This document shows, piece after piece, positions 6,402 through 8,225 of a stretch of 8,225 nt of DNA (the stretch's first letter is position 1; each line of letters opens with the position of its first letter). Below the pieces are notes generated by a model. That model saw only the letters and a list, made by a program, of their open reading frames with translations, searched no databases and had not been told where the DNA came from. Where the stretch lies: NCBI GenBank assembly GCA_905479845.1, contig CAJQOB010000290.1, positions 1-8,225 of the forward strand. Reading direction: 5' to 3'. The translations under genes and the position numbers were made by a program. The stretch is from an uncultured Flavobacteriales bacterium. Lineage in GTDB: Bacteria; Bacteroidota; Bacteroidia; Flavobacteriales_D; Crocinitomicaceae.

Positions 6402-6409
6402 TATTTTTG
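6402..6409 (+). promoter_or_regulatory. Probable -7 promoter element of the DUF5916 gene
   Basis: TATTTTTG matches the Bacteroidota -7 consensus TAnnTTTG and is followed by CAGTCG. Transcription would start near 6415, leaving a leader of only a few bases before the ATG at 6421. A -33 TTG at the standard 19-base distance is not evident; the nearest TTG lies about 16 bases upstream (around 6383-6385). Very short leaders without a Shine-Dalgarno are common in this phylum. Confidence 0.55.
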
Positions 6410-6420
6410 CAGTCGATAAA

Positions 6421-8225
6421 ATGACGAATCAGCAATCGATATATTATTTAGTACTAAGCCTTGTGCTCATTCTGCCTTCAACAAGTTGGTCACAAACGCG
6501 TACCTACGAAATTGACAGAAGCGCCAGTACCATCAAAATAGATGGTGAACTGACAGAGGAGCAATGGGCCAAAGCCGAACTTGCAACAGATTTTATTGAA
6601 TCCTACCCCCAGCCAGGAATTCCCTCGAAATATGAATCTAAAGTGCGGATGTACTATGATGATAATGCGCTTTACATCGGTGGGGAAATGTATGATCCAC
6701 GTCCAGATTCTGTGAGTTACACCCTTTCTCAAAGAGATGATTGGGGAAATGCTGATTGGTTCGGAATTTTTCTAGACCCATATGCGAATAACATTAATGC
6801 TTTTGCCTTTAGTGTTACTGCTGCGGGTGTTGAACTCGATGCTTTGATGTATACCGATGACTCTGATGTCAGTTGGAATGCGGTTTGGCGAAGTTCTGTG
6901 AAAAAACAAGACTACGGGTGGTCATTTGAAATGAAGATTCCTTTTTCGGCTGTTCGATTCCCAAACAAACCGGTGCAAGAATGGAACATAAACTTCATTC
7001 GTCAGGTAAGAAGGGATCGTTCCAAATCCTATTGGAATAAAGTGGACCCTGAAGTTTTTGGTGAAATCACGCAATCAGGGAAAATGGTAGGAATGAAAGA
7101 CATTAAATCACCAATTCGATTGTCTTTTACACCTTATGTCACGGGGTATGTAGAAAATTCATATGATTACGCATCGCAGCAACAGACGTGGGGGCAACGC
7201 ATCACTGGAGGGTTGGATTTGAAGTATGGATTGAATGATGCCTTCACACTAGACATGACCTTAATTCCTGATTTTGGCCAGACGACCTCTGATAAGCAGG
7301 TTCTAAACCTTGGACCGTTCGAAGTGAGGTTTGATGAGAATCGACCATTCTTTTTAGAAGGGACTGATCTATTTAGTATTGGAAATGTATTCTATTCTCG
7401 AAGAATTGGAGCGCGCCCGTATAACTATAGTGCTGCACAAAACAGTGTGAACGATTCCCTGAACGAAGAAGTAACTGGAAATCCTGGACTCGCGCCACTC
7501 ATTAATGCAACAAAAGTTTCTGGAAGGACTTCATCTGGTTTGGGAATTGGTGTGTTTAATTCTATTGAAAACAGAGCGTTCGCTACAATTTCTGATCCAT
7601 CGGGCAATTCAAGGAGGGTTCAAACACATCCTCTTGCGAATTATAACGTATTTGTTCTTTCTCAAAACTTAAAGAACAATGGTCAACTCTCCCTGTTGAA
7701 CACAAACGTATTGCGAGAAGGTGGAAATCGCGATGCGAATGTAACAGTGGGGCAGACAAATTTGTTTTCGAAAGACGGGAAGTTTTCTGTTGGTGCAGAG
7801 GTAAAGGTGTCGTCGATATTTGAAGGTGACGCGCCGGAAATTGGACACGCGCTAAGTGTCGAATTGGATAAAGTTTCAGGAGTCTGGCGTTATGGTTTTG
7901 GCTATTCTGAAGAGAGCGATACATACGATCCTAATGATCTAGGTTTTCTCTATAATAACAATTCCAGAAGTTACTATAGTTATGCTCGTTGGAACGATTT
8001 TTCACCTGGAAAGTATTTCCTTCGTAAATGGGCAAGTGCCAGTATCTATTACGATGAGCTCTATAAACCAAAACTTTTCTCCTACGGAGGATTAGAGTTT
8101 GACGGTGTGGGAACGTTCAAAAATTTCTTGACAGTCGGACTGAATGGAAGTGTCAATCCATTCGGTGAAGTGAACCACTTTGAATCAAGAAAGTTTGGAA
8201 ATGAAGTGCGATTCAAATCGAACTT
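6421..8225 (+). CDS. CBM9-like / DUF5916 outer-membrane protein, 3'-truncated by the window edge
   Basis: The frame is open from the ATG at 6421 to the window end, giving 601 complete codons. A signal peptide occupies about residues 1-25 (ending STSWSQ), so the protein is exported. Residues of about 32-225 resemble a carbohydrate-binding family 9-type domain: IKIDGELTEEQW at the start, then DDNALYIGGEMYD, DWFGIFLDPY and WSFEMKIPFSAVRF. From about 230 the sequence matches the DUF5916 pattern, with DFGQTTSDKQVLNLGPFEV (about 284-302) and ENRPFFLEGTDLF (about 306-318). Alternating beta-strand segments rich in aromatic residues follow, as in outer-membrane beta-barrels. Proteins of this family are usually about 700-900 residues, so the C-terminal part is outside the window. 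Their function is not established; a role at the cell surface in binding or uptake of glycans or peptides is inference. It is divergent from the type IX cargo gene. Confidence 0.9.
   Translation, partial: MTNQQSIYYLVLSLVLILPSTSWSQTRTYEIDRSASTIKIDGELTEEQWAKAELATDFIESYPQPGIPSKYESKVRMYYDDNALYIGGEMYDPRPDSVSYTLSQRDDWGNADWFGIFLDPYANNINAFAFSVTAAGVELDALMYTDDSDVSWNAVWRSSVKKQDYGWSFEMKIPFSAVRFPNKPVQEWNINFIRQVRRDRSKSYWNKVDPEVFGEITQSGKMVGMKDIKSPIRLSFTPYVTGYVENSYDYASQQQTWGQRITGGLDLKYGLNDAFTLDMTLIPDFGQTTSDKQVLNLGPFEVRFDENRPFFLEGTDLFSIGNVFYSRRIGARPYNYSAAQNSVNDSLNEEVTGNPGLAPLINATKVSGRTSSGLGIGVFNSIENRAFATISDPSGNSRRVQTHPLANYNVFVLSQNLKNNGQLSLLNTNVLREGGNRDANVTVGQTNLFSKDGKFSVGAEVKVSSIFEGDAPEIGHALSVELDKVSGVWRYGFGYSEESDTYDPNDLGFLYNNNSRSYYSYARWNDFSPGKYFLRKWASASIYYDELYKPKLFSYGGLEFDGVGTFKNFLTVGLNGSVNPFGEVNHFESRKFGNEVRFKSN

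Larger units (their letters stand above)
6096..6420. other. Divergent intergenic region of 325 bases
   Basis: This region separates the starts of the divergent type IX cargo gene and DUF5916 gene. Recognisable in it are a 19-base odd palindrome (6188-6206) and a promoter-like element for the + strand gene (6402-6409). There is also a purine-rich AAGGAGG ahead of a 10-codon frame (6307-6339). I found no convincing TAnnTTTG element for the - strand gene and no RNA gene. The - strand frame of the cargo gene stays open through 6326, but its translation there does not look like protein. Confidence 0.5.

Noticed and set aside
7425..7924. Frames of 60 and 113 codons on the - strand
   Set aside because: They lie antisense inside the DUF5916 gene, whose domain motifs are clear. 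They are shadows of its codon pattern.
1..8225. CRISPR array or other regularly spaced repeats
   Set aside because: No direct repeats with regular spacing were seen. The Asp-box repeats of the cargo gene are diverged protein repeats, not DNA repeats.

Overview
The window looks like part of a chromosome from a member of the Bacteroidota, most likely of the flavobacterial type. The evidence is a secreted beta-propeller-like protein with a type IX secretion C-terminal sorting domain, a CBM9-like/DUF5916 outer-membrane protein, promoters of the TAnnTTTG type, AT-rich spacers and an almost complete lack of Shine-Dalgarno sequences. These assignments rest on motif recognition by eye; no database search was run.

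Positions 1 to about 3500 (accessory side): the right end of an integrated mobile element. It holds, all on the + strand, the 3' part of a RadA/DnaB-like P-loop ATPase gene (1-445), a patatin-like phospholipase gene (456-1616) and a 63-codon gene of unknown function (1619-1810). These are spaced by 10 and 2 bases and look like one operon. A strong stem-loop follows (1839-1868), then a large serine recombinase gene (1929-3590). The ATPase-patatin-small protein cassette is the best candidate for an undescribed system, possibly anti-phage defence, but its 5' part lies outside the window.

Positions 3451-3797 (junction): two - strand tRNA genes, tRNA-Pro(UGG) and tRNA-Arg(UCU), each followed by its own intrinsic terminator. 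A clear Bacteroidota promoter lies upstream of tRNA-Pro. The recombinase gene converges on tRNA-Arg and runs right through it in antisense. Its last 30 codons and stop therefore come from the tRNA and the DNA beyond it, and the terminator of tRNA-Arg lies inside the recombinase coding sequence. This geometry suggests integration at the 3' end of the tRNA gene, with the recombinase tail completed by host DNA.

Positions 3798-8225 (ordinary chromosome): a short AT-rich spacer, a - strand gene for a secreted Asp-box repeat protein with a type IX sorting domain (3981-6095), a 325-base divergent intergenic region with a 19-base odd palindrome, and a + strand gene for a CBM9-like/DUF5916 protein that runs off the window (6421-8225).
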